64,000 nt of DNA from Orobanche coerulescens. Its lineage: Eukaryota; Streptophyta; Magnoliopsida; Lamiales; Orobanchaceae. Where the stretch lies: contig CM065815.1 of NCBI GenBank assembly GCA_033398695.1, positions 13,236,501-13,300,500 on the forward strand, written 5' to 3'. Each line of letters begins with the position of its first letter. Position 1 is the first letter of the stretch. This document shows, piece after piece, positions 1-10,784 of this stretch. Under the pieces are notes generated by a model that did no database searches, was not told the origin of the DNA, and saw nothing but the letters and a program-made list of their open reading frames with translations. A program made the position numbers and the translations under genes.

Positions 1-590
1 AAATCTACGGCATGAAGAAGATTTTTACCCTTCTCAAGCCTTGCGGATTTCCTCCGATTCTCGGAATTGGTAACCTCCATAAAAAGAACTAAACAAGTTT
101 AGGGTTCCAATCAATAAAACGAAAATATATATCAATATAGCAAGGAGAAATCTTCGGAAAGAAAACAAAGAGATAGAAAGAAAAGAGAAAGAGATAAGCG
201 CATCAGCCGGATTATCGCTCAGAGATAGAAAGAAAGAGAAAGATAAGCGCTGAAGATTTTCTTCAGCCGATTTCTCGGTAGACAGATGTAAAAAGAGAAA
301 GATAAAACCTACCTTTTTAATCCCGGTAGACAGATGTAAAAAAAAGGTAAACAGATGTCAACTTTGTAATTACTTTTACATTGTTGTATTTTTGTAATTA
401 AATACACTAATGTAGTAGAATATATAATTTTCCCCTAAATAAAATACACACCCCAAAAGAAAAGAAAATCCAATGAAATGCTCAAATTACCCTCTACAAA
501 TACGCGCACCCAAACAGAATCACACTATTCACCTTTTTTATAGTTTCACCGCACATCTATGATCTATCATAGTATCATGTTTTTGTAATA
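1..590. other. AT-rich intergenic stretch, no gene
   Basis: No open frame of useful length, RNA gene or terminal repeat is visible. The first 360 bases carry a purine-rich stretch with loosely repeated GAGAAAGA/AGATAAGCGC words, after which the sequence becomes plain AT-rich. I see nothing functional. Confidence 0.6.
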
Positions 591-622
591 CTAGTATATA
601 GCCCGTCGAAACTCGACGAGTA
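591..622 (-). other. Possible Helitron 3' terminus (hairpin plus CTAG)
   Basis: On the minus strand a short hairpin (stem GTCGA/TCGAC) is followed by an AT-rich gap and CTAG, with a T immediately after. This is the usual Helitron 3' arrangement of hairpin, about 10 nt, CTRR, then host T. A similar hairpin followed by CCAG lies at 12927-12952 on the same strand. No Rep/helicase coding sequence is visible and the 5' TC end was not located, so this is only suggestive. Confidence 0.3.
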
Positions 623-3200
623 ATCACTTTACATTGCAATTTATAGGTAAAAACTTAAAATAACTTAATACTTTGTTAGCCACTTGCAATCGTACCGCAG
701 CTGAACACACCAATAAATAGAAATAATGAGAATGAAATTCAGCCGCCCGAACTCACTTATAATTTATTTGTACTCGCCCTAAACCCGATTGAAAGATAAT
801 TTTACTACTTATTCCACTTCAAAACTCATATAGTAACACAGGAAATAATTAAACATGGTACAAATTTCAGACCTATTTAAAATCTTTATACCCATATTCA
901 TCAGAAACTCGATTAAAAGATGATTTTATTACCCGTTATATCCCAAACTCCTATATAATATTCGTTAATTACTCAACGTATTTAAATTTGTATAATTTAA
1001 ATAACTAAAGATAAGTTGCTATAGTAATTGGTTAATCTATCTCAGTGAAAACTCAAACATTGTAAAGTAAAGGTTAAGAATAAATATTATAATGACAAAA
1101 GATTAAAAGTTAAATTCCTAGTATAATTCTTTTGAATTATACAGTCTTCAAAAACTCTTTATAGTTTATATACATATGCTTTAATGTGGGATTCAAGATT
1201 TTACATAAATAAGAATCAACAGAATTTATATTGCTATTTTATACTTTATATATTTATTTGTAAGTAAAGAGAATCGAGTTTATGAAAAAACATACAAATA
1301 TAAAGATAATATTTATACATATATAAATTAGATATTAATATATATATATATATATATTTGAGCTAATGAGGTTTATTAATAATTTCCCAAATTTAATTTT
1401 CTAATAATAGTAAAATATTTCATTTGGCCAACTCAATAGATGACCAAATTCAAGTGGTGGTGTAAAATACTTATGGGTAAAATACATATTTATTTAGTTA
1501 TTTAATGAGTGGAGTGTCATTGAAAATCAGGATAAGATAGAAGATTTAAATAAATAAGAATCTAGAAAATAAAAAATACCACATATGAGAGAGTTAACGT
1601 GGTGCTTCAGATGCATAATGGTATTATATATAATATAATAAAATTATATTTTTTAATCAAATTTATTGATGCAAAAAACTCGTCAATTATACTTTTTAGT
1701 TAGGTTTAGTCATTCGGAGTTCCTCACTGCGACAGAACACAACAAAGAACCAAAAAGATGAGGCAACGATTCAGCCACTCGAAACCGTTTATAATTTATA
1801 TAACCATACCCATCCGAAATCTGACTTAAAGGTAAATTTACTACGCGCTTTCGTCCCAAAAACATATAGTGATACCCAAACAATACAGCTAGGGTTCAAC
1901 CATCTGAAACTCATTTAGATATTGTATACCTATACCCGTCTCAAACACGATTAAAAAATAATTTTAGTACATTTTTCCCTCTCAAATCTATATAGTTATA
2001 TGCACTATTTGCCCGAATCTATTAAAATATATGAAATTTAAATAATTAAATTTGAGTTGTTATAATAATTGATTGTTACGTCTGACTTCCAAAATATTGC
2101 TCAAATTGTTATATATTGATAAAAAAAATTAAACATCAACAAATTAGCCAAATTAATTTTTTTAGTAAGAAATATTTATTTGGACAACTTAAGGATCGGC
2201 CAAATTACATTTTCAATAAAAATAATACTATTTGATTGACTAACTTGATAATTGATCAAATTAATTGGCAATAAGAAATATGATGGTAAAATACACATTG
2301 ATTTATTAAAACTTATAAAATCTACATAATCAAATATAAATTATTACAATAACTGATTTTTATGCCCGACTTTAAAAAATTCAAATTTGCTTAAATTTTT
2401 AGTCATTGATAAATTGAACAAATTAAATTAAATAAAATATTAATTTTCAGAAAAAAAAAGATTATTTATTTAGCCAACTCAATAATTGGTCAAAATTTAT
2501 TTTCAATAAAAATAAAAATATTTATTTATCCTACTCAATAATTGATCAAATTAATTGCATATGAGAAATGTGATGGTAAAATACAAATTGATTATATGTA
2601 TATACATATAAGTATTTATTTCATAGACATAAAAAATGACCCAATTAATATTAGGCAAATTTGTTAGACCTATGCAGAAAAAATATTGATCAAATTAAGT
2701 TTTCCAATAAAAATAAAACTATTAACTTATGGTGTAGAATAATTGTGAGGTGAAATAATACATATTGATTATGAGTATTTATTTAGGTTATCCAATTGAT
2801 GGAGTCTCATTTAAAATCTATGTGTGATTTAAATTTATATATAAATATTATTAATAGTAACATAATAATTGGCCAAATTAAATTTTCGACAGAAATAAAA
2901 CTATATTTGGTTAATAATCTGTCAAATTAATATTAGCCAAATTATTTTTTAATAAAAATAAAACTATTAAACATGTAAAATAATTATGGAGTAAAAATTA
3001 ACATTAATTTTAAATATTTATTTAGTTCCCCAATCGGGAGAGCCTCATTTAAAATCGATGTAGTATTCAAAATTTTAGATAAATATGATTAATGTAAATT
3101 CGATAATTGGTCAAATTAGATTCTCAAATAAAAAAATAAAATAATTTATTAAATAACTTATATTATTAATATTTTCTAAAATAAAATTTTCAATTAAAAT
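623..3200. other. AT-rich DNA with decayed dispersed repeats
   Basis: There is no coding potential. Phrases such as AATAATTGACCAAATTA and TATTTATTTAGGTT recur irregularly in variant forms, for example around 1456-1530, 2740-2830 and 2960-3060. A block reading roughly CCACATA-GAGAGAGTTAA near 1576-1600 reappears at 3585-3605 and 12850-12875. A TA dinucleotide run lies at about 1337-1357. This looks like an old non-autonomous repeat broken up by mutation. Confidence 0.55.
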
Positions 3201-3671
3201 AAAACTACTAAATAAGACAGATGTGAGATTCAAATTTTAGACAAATAAATTATGTAAATTTAATAATTGATCAAATTAAGTTCTCACTAAAAAATTTAAC
3301 TATTTATAAGTCCAACTTAATAATTGACCAAATTAAACACAATGAAAATAAAATTCTTAAACTTGTGTGTAAAATATAACTATAGAGTTGAGAAATACAC
3401 ATTGAATTCTAAGTATTTATTTAGGTTCTTCATTTGTGAAGTTCTATTTTAAAAAACCAATGTGAGATTCAAGACAATGAATTCTATTTATTTCGGTTGT
3501 CTATCGGTTAAGTACCATTTTAAATCGATGCATGATTCAAGATTTTCGATAAATAAGAAATAAAAATTAAGAGAATGCCACATAGGAGAGAGTTAATGTG
3601 GTGTTTGAAATCCGTTACGCTATATTTTAAGTCAAATCCGTTACGCTATTATATATATTTTAAGTTATTAT
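3201..3671. repeat. 471-bp tandem duplication, copy 1
   Basis: The sequence starting AAAACTACTAAATAAGACAG at 3201 restarts in variant form at 3672. The two align with many substitutions and short indels through to the CCACATAGGAGAGAG block. Copy 2 is split by element E1. Confidence 0.6.
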
Positions 3672-3969
3672 AAAACTACTAAATAAAACAGATGTGAGAT
3701 TCAAATTTTAGACAAATAAAATCAATATAAATTTAATAATTGACCCAATTAGATTTTTACTAAAAATTTAGACTATTTATTTATTCAACTTAATAATTGA
3801 CTAAAGTAAACACAATAAAAATAATATTCTTAAGCTTGTGTGTAAATAACTATGTGGTTGAAAAAATACACATTAGCCTAAATATTTATTTAGGTTCTCC
3901 ATTGGTGGAGAACTATTTTAAATCGAGGTGAGATTCAAGACATTGAATTCTATTTATTTAGGTTGTCCC

Positions 3970-5945
3970 TGTAACACCCCCAAGTTATTCAGGGATATTA
4001 CAGCGCCGTAAGCCCCGCCGTGGGACCCACAAGGCTATATATACGCGTAATCATAAATTTTGACCGATAAGGTCTACACACAATGGAACGAAAACGATAC
4101 AAAGGTATTCGAAATATAACCAATGTATTCACAGACATCACAACTCAATTCAATACTTCGGCAAACACAGGCCGGAACATCAAGGAAAAAGGAAAACAAT
4201 ACTCGAGTATTCAAAAGACAATCCAGTACAACAACATTGAACCGGAACTCCAAACATAACTGGAAGAGAAACACAGTATCACACTTGCCCAACATCCTCG
4301 TGCCGACCCGATACCTGCCTGTCCGACCTCCTGGAACCTGAAATACATGAAACGTATTTCCCCCGTAAAAGGGGTTAGCCGTCGAATAGCTAGTGCAAGT
4401 ATAACAATATGAAACATAATACTCCTCGACAATAAAGTAAATGCAATCCGTCAATTCATCAATTTAAGACTAGTATTCCGGAATAACTAAAATCTCAAGA
4501 CGTATGTGAATGCCGTAAAAACGGTTCGTTCATATCATACGCCGTTACATGTAGGAATGCCGTCAAAACGGTTCGTTCATTACATGCCAACATTATTTCA
4601 TATGAATGCCGTAGAAACGGTTCGTTCATATCAACCATGGAATCGCACTGCAGGCTACGAAACCCTCGAGGACCATAGGCCCGTCCGGAGTGGCTAGAAA
4701 TAATCATACCATCAATATTTCATACTTTCAAAGTCGAGAACGTACAATCATAAATGTATACTTGCCTTTGAGACATCGAGAAATCGAACGGAGGAAAGGT
4801 ATGAGTTCGGTATGTCCGAGAACGCGCTTCCGGCACCTAAACGATTCGCAAGGAATATTACAATTAATTATCCATACTCAAAATATACGAAGAGACTCCC
4901 GAAACTCGTCTACGATTCCAGAAAATATACGGGTGGATAACTAAAGGTTGGGAAATCGCCCAAACTCCCACAAGTCCGAAAACGGCACAATCCAACCCGT
5001 AAAATCGGAAGAAAACACTCATATGGTAAAGATATATCAAAAATCTCAAGGTTCTCAAGCTTCAATCGGACAAAACGGACGAATCTACGAAAACCCCCAA
5101 AATCCAACACAAAATTCAAAGTGTTCTTGAATAATCTATCAATAATCCGATGAATACTCAAACATGTCCATAATCACGCATAAATCACATCATACACCCT
5201 GATTTTATCATCCAAAATGTCAAAACCCACACGAAATCGAGAAGTCAAGATGTCGAAGGAATTACCTCTTGAATATTCGAGCGCTATGATCCAAGGAATA
5301 CGCGATAGATCGACTATCCGGGCTTCCCAACCGAGTGAAAGTGGTAAATCTTCAACCCACAAGTGATAGATATGAAAAGAACTCCTCCCTCAACACTCTC
5401 TCGCGATGGAAGAAAAATGGAGAAAGAATGGTCAAATCTCGCTTAAAAGCCGAATTATGCAATTGACCGCATTGTGTGCCGCGGCTCAGCCAGTGTGCCG
5501 CGGCACAGCCTAAAATTGTTCCTGTGTTTCGAAGTGTGCCGCGGCTCAGCTCAGTGTGCCGCGGCACCGGCAAGCGGTTTGGCTGAGGATGCAACACCGG
5601 TGTCCGCGCTCGAGTAGGTGTGCGCGGCAATGACTCGGCAGTGTGCGCGGCTCGGCTCATGTGTGCCGCGGCACACCGCTTGGCCAAATATAAGAAATGT
5701 GTGTGCCGCGGCGCACACTCCTTGTCTTGCGGCTCACACCCCCTTCGGGTCCTAAAAGGATGAAAATTGACCGGAAGAGAATAAAAGCAATATGATTCAA
5801 TGTCCGGACAACAATAACACGAAATAGAAATACGGGAACCCCAAAAGCGGTGGTTCCAAGCAATGATTACAAGGGTTCGCTCAACAAATCAAGATCCGAA
5901 GAATATGAAAGGTTTGAAATGACATGACTTTCATTGGATATTACA
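3970..5945 (-). repeat. E1 3' LTR
   Basis: This 1976-bp LTR runs from TGTAACACCCCC to GGATATTACA on the plus strand and is nearly identical to 10785-12771. In element orientation U3 is at the high-coordinate end. It contains the GC-rich palindrome array at 5474-5735. A second low-complexity block at 4500-4640 repeats GAATGCCGT-AAACGGTTCGTTC three times. Confidence 0.95.
5474..5735. repeat. GTGCCGCGGCAC palindrome array in E1 3' LTR
   Basis: The word GTGTGCCGCGGC, extending in places to the perfect palindrome GTGCCGCGGCAC, recurs with starts near 5474, 5493, 5534, 5554, 5618, 5641, 5661 and 5701, some degenerate. Starts within pairs are about 19-20 bp apart. It lies in U3 and is far more GC-rich than the rest of the LTR. 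Confidence 0.85.
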
Positions 5946-5957
5946 TTCTCCCCCTCT
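5946..5957 (-). other. E1 polypurine tract
   Basis: The minus strand reads GAGGGGGAGAA directly against the start of the 3' LTR, the expected position for plus-strand priming. Confidence 0.8.
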
Positions 5958-5980
5958 AGAAAGAAGTTTCGTCCCGAAAC

Positions 5981-7478
5981 TTAAGAAACAAATAGTTCGG
6001 GGTATTCCACCCGCATCTTCTCTTCCGTCTCCCAAGTCGCCTCTTCGACTCCATGCCTCGACCATTGTACTTTAACCAGTGGAATGGTCTTATGCCGAAG
6101 CTATTTCTCGCGATGCTCAAGGATCTTCACGGGTCTCTCCGGAAAGGTAATATCCTTGGCTACATTAATCTCACTGTAGTCGATAATGTGGCTCGGATCC
6201 GGTACGTACTTCCTCAACTGGGACACATGAAAAACACTATGGACGTGACTCAAAGCTGGAGGTAATGCCAAGCGATAAGCTAAGTCTCCAACTCTGTCCA
6301 AAATCTCAAAAGGTCCGATATACCTTGGGCTGAGTTTTCCCTTTTTACCGAAGCGGAAAACTCCTCTGGTCGGTGATACTTTGAGCAAGACATGATCCCC
6401 CACTTCAAACTCCAATGGTCGACGACGAGTATCGGCGTAAGATTTCTGACGACTCTGGGCAGTCAGTAATCGATCTCGGATAATAGAAATATTTTCCTTG
6501 GTCTCCAACAACATATCTGGTTCCGTCCCAACTAGCTCAGAAGCCTCGTCCCAACATAATGGCGACCTACATCGCCTACCATAGAGAGCCTTGAAGGGTG
6601 CCATTTTGATCGACGCATGCCAACTATTATTGTAAGCAAACTCGATCAACGGCAAGTGAAGCTCCCAATCATTACTCCAGTCTAAGGCACAAGCCCGCAA
6701 CATATCCTCCAACGTCTGAATCGTCCTCTGTCCGACCGTCCGACCGAGGATGAAAGGAAGTGCTCAATCTCAACTCGGTACGAGCACGATGAACGGCTGC
6801 CAAAATGCGATACGAAACGGCCGTCTCGATCGAAACAATGGTCTTGGGTACCGTGTAACCTCACGATCTCAGCAATAAAGGTTCGAGCTACTATCCGGTC
6901 CCCAAGTATCCTTAATACCCAAGAAATGTGCGAGACTTGGTCAACCGATCGACAATTACCCAAATCATATTCATTCCACCGAGTTCTCGGCATGCGATGA
7001 TAAAATCCATTGAGATATCTTCCCATTTCCACTCGGGAATGGGGAGTGGTTTCAACAACCCAGTCGTTGATGGTCGATCTTGACTTGTTGACACGTCAAG
7101 CACCGTAATACGAACTCCGTAACATCCTTCTTCATGTTATTCCACCAAAAATTTCGCTTCAAATCTTTGTACATCTTACTCGTCCCGGGGTGGATTGAGT
7201 AAGGCGTAGCATGAGCTTCTCGGAGAATCCTCTGTCTCAATTCCAAATCATTCAGAACGCAAAGCCTGCCCTAAAATCTCAAAATACTATTCTCGTGTAC
7301 CATAAAGCCAGGAGCTTTTCCTTTAATCACATCTTCCTTCAGTTGAGAAATCATCGGGTCACTCCACTGTTTCCCTTTGATATCATCAACCAAGGACGAA
7401 GTAATTTCGAGAGTACACAACTGTCCTGTGTACTCGAAGCCACACTTCGATCCCTTGTTCAATTAAATCTGCGAATTT
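5981..7478 (-). pseudogene. E1 integrase with chromodomain-like C-terminus
   Basis: The zinc-binding HHCC region is readable at 7246-7052 (EAHATPYSIHPG then CLTCQQVK). The core begins at 7103-6912 ([12 protein letters not shown], first catalytic Asp) and continues in another frame near 6850 (DRDGRFVSH). 6712-6101 holds the integrase C-terminus ([35 protein letters not shown] block). After one more frameshift the chromodomain-like tail (VKVQWSRHGVEEATWE) ends at a TAA at 5981-5983. The usual GQSERTIQ reads GQRTIQ, so the third catalytic residue, Glu, is missing. The element cannot integrate with this protein. Confidence 0.85.
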
Positions 7479-7990
7479 TTAAATGCGAGACGTAAGAACC
7501 TCAAGCATTTGAAAAGATGCCGATTTGCGGCTCAAAGCATCCGCAACGACGTTGGCTTTTCCGGGGTGGTAAAGAATCTCCAAATCATATTCCTTTATCA
7601 ATTCTAACCAACGTCTCTGCCTCATATTTAGCTCCTTCATGAAAATATATTTCGTGCTCTTGTGATCGGTATAAATCCGACACGGTGAACCGTACAAATA
7701 ATGCCGCCAAATCTTGAGTGCGAAGACAATTGCGGCCAACTCTAAATCGTGAGTAGGATAATTCATCTCATAAGGTTTTAATTGTCGAGACGCAAAAGCT
7801 ATCGTCTTATCATGCTGCATAAGCACACAGCCCGTGCCTTGACTCGAAGCGTCACTATAAACCGCAAAACCCTCGCTACCATGCGGTAAAGTTAAAATCG
7901 GCGCTGAAGTCAATCGTCTCTTCATTCATCAAGCTCTGTTGTCTCTCATCCGTCCGTATAAACTTTTCGGTCTTACGGAGTAATTTTGTA
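7479..7990 (-). pseudogene. E1 RNase H domain
   Basis: An open stretch at 7925-7479 carries all expected landmarks of the Ty3/gypsy RNase [10 protein letters not shown] (Asp), THDLELAA (Glu), IYTDHKS (Asp) and [10 protein letters not shown] (Asp). It degrades the RNA strand during reverse transcription. The RT connection region upstream (8076-7876) is in a different frame, so the polyprotein is interrupted here. Confidence 0.85.
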
Positions 7991-8880
7991 AGCGGTCGAG
8001 CGAGTTTCGAGAACCCTCGACGAACCGACTTGTAATACCCAAAGAAGGCCCAAAAAGCTACGAACCTCTTTAACATTTTTAGGCGGTGCCCAACTTAGCA
8101 CTGCCTCGATCTTCTGCGGGTCTACACGAACCCCTTCGGCCGAAATCACATGGCCGAGAAACATAACTTCTTCCAACCAAAACTCACATTCCGAGAACTT
8201 TGCATAGAGGTGCTCGGTTCTCAAAATGTCTAAGACCAAATGCAAGTGCCGGGTATGTTCCTCCTTATCTCGAGAATAGATCAAGATGTCGTCAATAAAG
8301 ACGACTACACACCTGTCGAGGTACTCAATGAATATTTTATTCATTAACTGCATGAATACTGCCGGCGCATTCGTCAACCCAAAAGGCATAACTACAAATT
8401 CATAATGCCCATATCTCGTCCGGAACGCCGTCTTGGGCGTCGAACTCCCTCACCCCGAGTTGATAATACCGGATCTTAAGTCAATCTTGAGAAAACCGCA
8501 GCTCCTTGCAACTGATCAAATAAATCATCTATACGCGGTAGAGGGTACTTGTTCTTGATGGTTACTTTGTTCAGCTCGCGGTAGTCGATGCATAAACGTA
8601 GTGAACCATCTTTCTTCCTCACGAAAAGAACAGGCGCGCCCCAAGGCGAAGCGCTCGGTCTGATGTACCCTTTTTCCAGAAGTTCTCCCAACTGATTCTT
8701 CAATTCTTGCATTTCGGAAGGTGCCATCTGGTAAGGTGCTTTAGAAATCGGAGCCGCGTCTGGCTCTAAGTCTACGGTAAATTCTATCTCTCGATCTGGT
8801 GGTAATCCCGGAAGATCGTCCGGAAAAACATCGGGATACTCATTAACAACCGGAATTGAAGAGAAATCGACTTCAATTCC
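7990..8880 (-). pseudogene. E1 reverse transcriptase domain
   Basis: The N-terminal fingers lie in the 9183-8476 frame ([36 protein letters not shown]). A frameshift of about 90 bases follows. The palm resumes at 8389-7973 ([13 protein letters not shown]; catalytic FIDDILIYS at about 8299-8288; FLGHVIS). Catalytic residues are kept; only the reading frame is broken. It copied the element RNA into cDNA in the virus-like particle. Confidence 0.9.
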
Positions 8881-9330
8881 TTCCATTTTCAATGCATAAC
8901 ACCAATAGCCCGTACAACCTTTATTCAAAAGTTTTACGGCCTTCATGGAACTGATAAGTAACTTGGATTGGCCCAACTTACGTCCCAAAAATGAGTACTC
9001 AGATCCGTCCTTAGTCATCATAGTGATAACTTTGGTACGGTAATTCATAATCGCCTGATGATTATTAAGCCAATCCTCGCCGAGGAGTACGTCCTCGCCT
9101 TCCATATCAACTACAATTAAATTTGATAACCATTCCATACCGGATATAACCACCGGAAATTCTCTAATCTCCTGATTCCCCACAATCCTATCCCATTAGC
9201 GATCTCACGATAAAGGGATCGCAAGCAGTTAAACAAGTTATATTCAAACGGCGTACACACTCCAAAGAAATAAAGGAATGTGTAGCACCCGAATCAAAAA
9301 GTACGCTGACTGGATAGGATAGAATATGGA
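8880..9330 (-). pseudogene. E1 aspartic protease domain
   Basis: The active-site triad Asp-Ser-Gly is visible as SVLFDSGATHSF with the catalytic Asp at about 9295-9293. The frame then shifts and the domain continues at 9183 ([16 protein letters not shown], with the ILGxDWL-like flap end). This is the usual retroviral-type protease of gypsy elements, which cleaves the Gag-Pol polyprotein. Confidence 0.8.
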
Positions 9331-10539
9331 TGGTACCTGTAGCCACCGCCGCATCGGGTTTGTCTATTCGACGCATCTCATAAACCCGTGGTTGCACCGA
9401 ACCGACGCTAGAGTTCCCCCCTCCAGCGTTCTGACCCCGTCCTCGGCCCCTGCCAAAATTCTGCTGAGGTTGACCAGCTGGGGCAGAAGCTCGAGTGTCC
9501 AAAGTCCGATTCGGCTCGGAACAAAAAGTTGCTCTATGTCCCATCTGTCCGCACGTGTGACACTTCAACGGTGGAAAGTGGCATTCCAAATTAATGTGGC
9601 CTGAACGACCACAATTATAGCAAGTCACCGCGCGATTTGAGGTACCCGAAGTGGGACGGTAACTCCTCTTCCCTTTATTAGAACGTGATGATCGTCCCAA
9701 AAGCGGTTAGTAAATCTGTGACTTCAAAGTTGCCACCCTTAGAGCGAGAAAAATTTCCCCGACTTTCGCTTCTTCGGTTCTTCAACGGTATCATTGTCGG
9801 GCTCAACATATCATGGGCTAAAGCTCGTCACGATACTCTTTGTGTGGTACAAGCAAATCCGGCCATGTACCGCCGCAAGTCCAAATTCATCCGCATATCA
9901 AAATAACGGATCTTATCACGCTCGCTACGTACTTGATCCTTCACATGGATTAATTGTTGGTTATACTCACGATTGCTGCGAAACGGGAATATCTTGTGGT
10001 TTAGCCTCGAAGAAGGCGCGGATTCGGCTTTCTCGCACCGGCCAAGGACAAAACTCGGCCTCAGAGCTCCTTAAATTCATCCCATGAGGCAATACGATCC
10101 TGTGGCTTGATGACCTTCCACCAAGTAGCGGCCTCCTTAGTGAGGAAATACCGAGCAATCGGTACTTTCCTCACCTCGGCAATCAACCGCCTCGAAAATC
10201 TTCTCCAACTCGCTAGCCAATCCTCCCGGCTAACAGTGCGTGGCACCGCCAAAGCTGTGGAGGTGCATACGGATTACGTTAAGCGGGGCATCCGTGTTTG
10301 GGTTCGGGTTATTCACCGATGCAGGCCAAAATAGTCATCGAGTAGCCAATTGTTGAAGTGCATTTGCCACTCCATCGTCTGCGTTGTTCCCGACCATTTG
10401 GTAGTCGTGGCCGACTCTCGGTATCGGGATGCACCGAGTTCGACAAACTGGGGTTGGTCGACCCCGCAACCGAACTGATGGAAACGGCCGCGCCACGACC
10501 TCTTCCTCGCCCACGGCCACGGCCCCTACCAGCTGACAT
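9331..10539 (-). pseudogene. E1 gag (nucleocapsid) with RG repeats and two zinc knuckles
   Basis: The start chosen is the ATG at 10539-10537, beginning MSAGRGRGRGRG. An Arg-Gly repeat follows, then broken capsid-like frames around 10252-10061, then the nucleocapsid in 9700-9188. Two intact CX2CX4HX4C knuckles are visible: CYNCGRSGHINLEC (about 9622-9581) and CHTCGQMGHRATFC (about 9562-9521). Gag packages the RNA. At least three frameshifts separate the start from the knuckles. The ATG is preceded by CAGT, a possible splice acceptor. Confidence 0.8.
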
Positions 10540-10540
10540 A

Positions 10541-10665
10541 CTGAAGAACACACAAGTCACGTAAGCACAATTCAATCACGCATCAACAAAGTGTCCGATT
10601 CTCAAGAATACCGATAAAAAGAAGCAAAACGAATAAGGAAACACCAGAAGAGTGAGAGGTCTTAC
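10541..10665 (-). other. Candidate leader intron in E1
   Basis: On the minus strand a GTAAGA donor at 10665 and a TTCAG acceptor at 10542-10541 bracket 125 bases between the primer site and the gag ATG. E2 and E3 have the same arrangement. Confidence 0.4.
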
Positions 10666-10767
10666 AAGTACCGGTCGTACTGTGATGATGGCAGAGTAGT
10701 GATACTGTGGACATTTAACGACTCGATCGACCCAAAAGACCGACAGCCTAGGTATCCATAGACCTAA

Positions 10768-10779
10768 GCTCTGATACCA
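10768..10779 (-). other. E1 primer binding site (initiator tRNA-Met)
   Basis: The minus strand reads TGGTATCAGAGC five bases inside the 5' LTR. This complements the 3' end of plant initiator tRNA-Met, the standard primer of chromoviruses and copia elements. Confidence 0.9.
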
Positions 10780-10784
10780 TATTC

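Noticed and set aside
1337..1357. TA dinucleotide run as a regulatory site
   Set aside because: A simple microsatellite in AT-rich DNA with no gene nearby.
4074..4454. 126-residue Cys/Tyr-rich frame in the E1 LTR, repeated at 10889-11269
   Set aside because: It lies inside both LTR copies, with overlapping frames on both strands. It is an accidental open frame in non-coding LTR.
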